Assembly: GCA_002392525.1 (NCBI GenBank)
Contig: DGHE01000179.1
Coordinates: 1-8,053, forward strand
Length of the DNA stretch: 8,053 bases
Origin: Bacteroidales bacterium UBA3856
Lineage (GTDB): Bacteria > Bacteroidota > Bacteroidia > Bacteroidales > UBA932
Direction of reading: 5' to 3'
Positions 6,337 through 8,053 of this stretch are shown here, one piece after another; position 1 is the first letter of the stretch; every line of letters begins with the position of its first letter. Made by a program: the position numbers and the translations under genes. The notes beneath the pieces are model-generated. The model had not been told where the DNA came from. It did no database searches and was given only the letters and a program-made list of their open reading frames with translations.

Positions 6337-6365
6337 CACGCGTGCGCGAGCATAATACGCGCGCG
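6337..6365. repeat. GC-alternating tract with 8-bp imperfect inverted repeat between divergent promoters
   Basis: Bases 6337-6348 are twelve strictly alternating pyrimidine-purine bases that include the palindrome CACGCGTG (6337-6344). A second ten-base alternating tract lies at 6356-6365. Bases 6341-6348 can pair with 6358-6365 (one G-T wobble) around a 9-nt loop. The element sits 4 bp upstream of the secA -33 element and about 18 bp behind the GT2 -33 element. It could be a binding site, a supercoiling-sensitive (Z-DNA-prone) spacer, or chance. No function is assigned. Confidence 0.4.
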
Positions 6366-6369
6366 AACG

Positions 6370-6401
6370 CTTGCACATGTGTGAAAAAATGTGTATCTTT
6401 G
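6370..6401 (+). promoter_or_regulatory. Bacteroides-type promoter for secA
   Basis: CTTG (6370-6373), a 20-nt gap and TATCTTTG (6394-6401) give a perfect TAnnTTTG -7 box at the usual spacing. Transcription should start near 6405-6408, leaving an A/T-rich leader of about 30 nt before the secA ATG. The leader has no Shine-Dalgarno-like sequence, as is usual in this phylum. Confidence 0.75.
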
Positions 6402-6435
6402 TTAACTTTTTTAAAAACATTGCAAAGAATACGCT

Positions 6436-8053
6436 ATGGCAATTGCAGATATACTCAAATCCATCTTCGGCTCCAAGAGCGACCGCGACATGAAGGCAAT
6501 CCGTCCGGTGCTGAACCAGATCCTGGCGGTTTATCCGGAAATTGACGCCCTTTCCAATGACGAGCTTCGTGCGCGCACGGAGGCCCTCAAGGCCAAAATC
6601 GCCGCTGTCGAGAAACCCTTCGAAGACCGTATCGCCCAGATCAAGCTGGAGATTGAGAAAGATATTCCCATCGTAGAAAAAGAAAACCTCGCCACCGAGA
6701 GCGACAAATTGGTGAAGGATGAGGACGAGGCCATCGAGGTGGTCCTCAATGAAATCCTCCCCGAGGCCTTTGCCATCGTCAAGAGCACGGCCCGGCGTTT
6801 TGCCCAGAACGAGCGCGTCGAGGTATCGGCCAGCGAGTTTGACAAGCAGCTTGCCGCCGAAGGCCGCGACTTCGTGGAGATTGAGGGAGACAAGGCCGTC
6901 TGGCACAACCACTGGCAGGCCGGCGGTAACGAGATTACCTGGGATATGGTGCACTACGACGTCCAGCTCATCGGCGGTATTGTCCTCAACGGCGGTGTCA
7001 AGACTAACAAAGAGCAGCGCGGCATGATTGCCGAGATGGCGACCGGTGAGGGTAAGACCCTCGTCGCCACCCTCCCGGTGTTCCTCAATGCCCTCGCCGG
7101 CAAGGGCGTGCACGTGGTTACCGTGAACGACTACCTGTCCAAGCGTGACTCCGAGTGGATGGGGCCGATCTACATGTTCCACGGCCTCTCCGTGGACTGC
7201 ATCGACAAGCATCAGCCCAACTCCGACGCCCGCCGCAAGGCCTACGAGTGCAGCATCACCTTCGGAACCAACAACGAGTTCGGCTTTGACTACCTCCGCG
7301 ACAACATGTGCTCCCGCATGAGCGACCTTGTGCAGCGCAAGCACCACTACGCCATTGTGGATGAGGTGGACTCCGTTCTCATTGACGACGCCCGTACGCC
7401 CCTTATCATCTCCGGTCCCATGGAGAAAGCCTCGGGAGACGAGCAGTTCATGGAGTACCGCCCCTACGTGGAAAACCTCTACAACAAGCAGCGCGCCCTC
7501 ATCAATACCACCCTCAATGAGGCCAAGCGCCTCATTGCCGCCGGCAACGAGGCCGAGGGCGGTAAGCTCCTGTTCCGCTGCTACAAGGGTCTTCCCAAGT
7601 ACCAGCCCCTCATCAAGTTCCTCTCCGAGCCCGGCATGAAGGCCCTCATGCAGAAGACCGAGGCCTACTACATGCAGGACAACGAGCGTGAGATGCCGCA
7701 GGTGACCGACGAACTCTACTTTGTCATCAACGAAGTGCTCAATACCGTGGATATGACCGACAAGGGCCACGACACCCTGGCCGGCAGCGTATCGGATCCC
7801 AACTTCTTCGTTCTCCCTGACATGGGATCGGCCATTGCCGAAATCACCCACTCCGGGCTTAGCGCCCAGGAGAAGGCGGAGAAGAAGGATGCCCTCATGG
7901 AGGACTTCTCCCTCAAGAGCGAGCGCGTCCACACCGTCATCCAGCTCCTCAAGGCCTACGCCATGTTCACCAAGGACATCGACTACGTGATTGTGGACAA
8001 CAAGGTGAAGATTGTGGACGAGAGCACTGGCCGTATCATGGAAGGCCGCCGCT
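6436..8053 (+). CDS. secA: Preprotein translocase ATPase SecA, N-terminal part (3' end outside window)
   Basis: Peripheral membrane ATPase that drives unfolded preproteins through SecYEG. The frame is open from ATG 6436 to the window edge, with 539 codons visible. The N-terminal helix ([15 protein letters not shown]) starts as in other SecAs. The Q-motif region is HYDVQLIGG (173-181), Walker A is MATGEGKT (201-208), and [14 protein letters not shown] and [15 protein letters not shown] follow. Walker B is VDEVDS (308-313), then [13 protein letters not shown]; the visible part ends in [12 protein letters not shown]. Compared with E. coli SecA (Walker A near residue 102-109) the N-terminus is about 100 residues longer. 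The extra residues are mainly a charged, probably coiled segment (about 51-100) and a second insert (about 123-170). The preprotein cross-linking domain is also enlarged. Such inserts are known in Bacteroidota SecA. Codon use is strongly C/G-ending, like glnS. Confidence 0.97.
   Translation, partial: MAIADILKSIFGSKSDRDMKAIRPVLNQILAVYPEIDALSNDELRARTEALKAKIAAVEKPFEDRIAQIKLEIEKDIPIVEKENLATESDKLVKDEDEAIEVVLNEILPEAFAIVKSTARRFAQNERVEVSASEFDKQLAAEGRDFVEIEGDKAVWHNHWQAGGNEITWDMVHYDVQLIGGIVLNGGVKTNKEQRGMIAEMATGEGKTLVATLPVFLNALAGKGVHVVTVNDYLSKRDSEWMGPIYMFHGLSVDCIDKHQPNSDARRKAYECSITFGTNNEFGFDYLRDNMCSRMSDLVQRKHHYAIVDEVDSVLIDDARTPLIISGPMEKASGDEQFMEYRPYVENLYNKQRALINTTLNEAKRLIAAGNEAEGGKLLFRCYKGLPKYQPLIKFLSEPGMKALMQKTEAYYMQDNEREMPQVTDELYFVINEVLNTVDMTDKGHDTLAGSVSDPNFFVLPDMGSAIAEITHSGLSAQEKAEKKDALMEDFSLKSERVHTVIQLLKAYAMFTKDIDYVIVDNKVKIVDESTGRIMEGRR

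Noticed and set aside
6283..7932. Minus-strand reading frame continuous with the GT2 gene and extending about 550 codons antisense to secA
   Set aside because: The part antisense to secA is rich in His, Val, Gly and Leu in a way that simply mirrors secA's C-ending codon bias. No domain is recognisable, and GT2 homology starts only at the ATG at 6282, right after a promoter box.

Overview
The window is a Bacteroidota chromosome segment, most likely from the Bacteroidales, of fairly high G+C. Four promoter candidates combine a TTG/TTTG element, a 19-20 bp gap and a TAnnTTTG-type -7 box, which is the Bacteroides-type promoter. The SecA carries the long N-terminal and preprotein-domain insertions typical of this phylum, and the start codons lack clear Shine-Dalgarno sequences. 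I cannot name the genus.

Layout. The left edge holds the 3' part of glnS (glutaminyl-tRNA synthetase, +). The right edge holds the 5' part of secA (preprotein translocase ATPase, +). Between these two housekeeping genes lies a compact surface-glycan islet of about 5.3 kb with five genes in three transcription units. On the minus strand, a GT-A glycosyltransferase (2542-3528) is followed after 1 nt by a Wzx-like polysaccharide flippase (1005-2540). Divergent from these, on the plus strand, a GT2 glycosyltransferase (3612-4571) is coupled by an ATGA overlap to a GT32-type glycosyltransferase (4568-5305). A second GT2 enzyme (5254-6282) runs on the minus strand, converges on the GT32 gene with a 52-nt overlap, and is divergent from secA.

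How they work together. The four cytoplasmic glycosyltransferases would add sugars one after another to a lipid-linked or LPS-type acceptor, and the flippase would move an undecaprenyl-linked glycan across the inner membrane. No initiating sugar-phosphate transferase, polymerase, ligase or nucleotide-sugar gene is present, so the islet must depend on genes elsewhere. It could extend an existing LPS or O-antigen, or make a variable oligosaccharide.

The most interesting features are regulatory. Three glycosyltransferase units have a -7 box only 4-6 nt before the proposed start codon, predicting leaderless or nearly leaderless mRNAs, whereas secA has a leader of about 30 nt. The glnS terminator lies inside the 3' coding end of the convergent flippase gene. 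The two convergent glycosyltransferase genes overlap at their ends. I saw no mobile element, CRISPR array, tRNA or rRNA, and no gene-free stretch above 153 bp.
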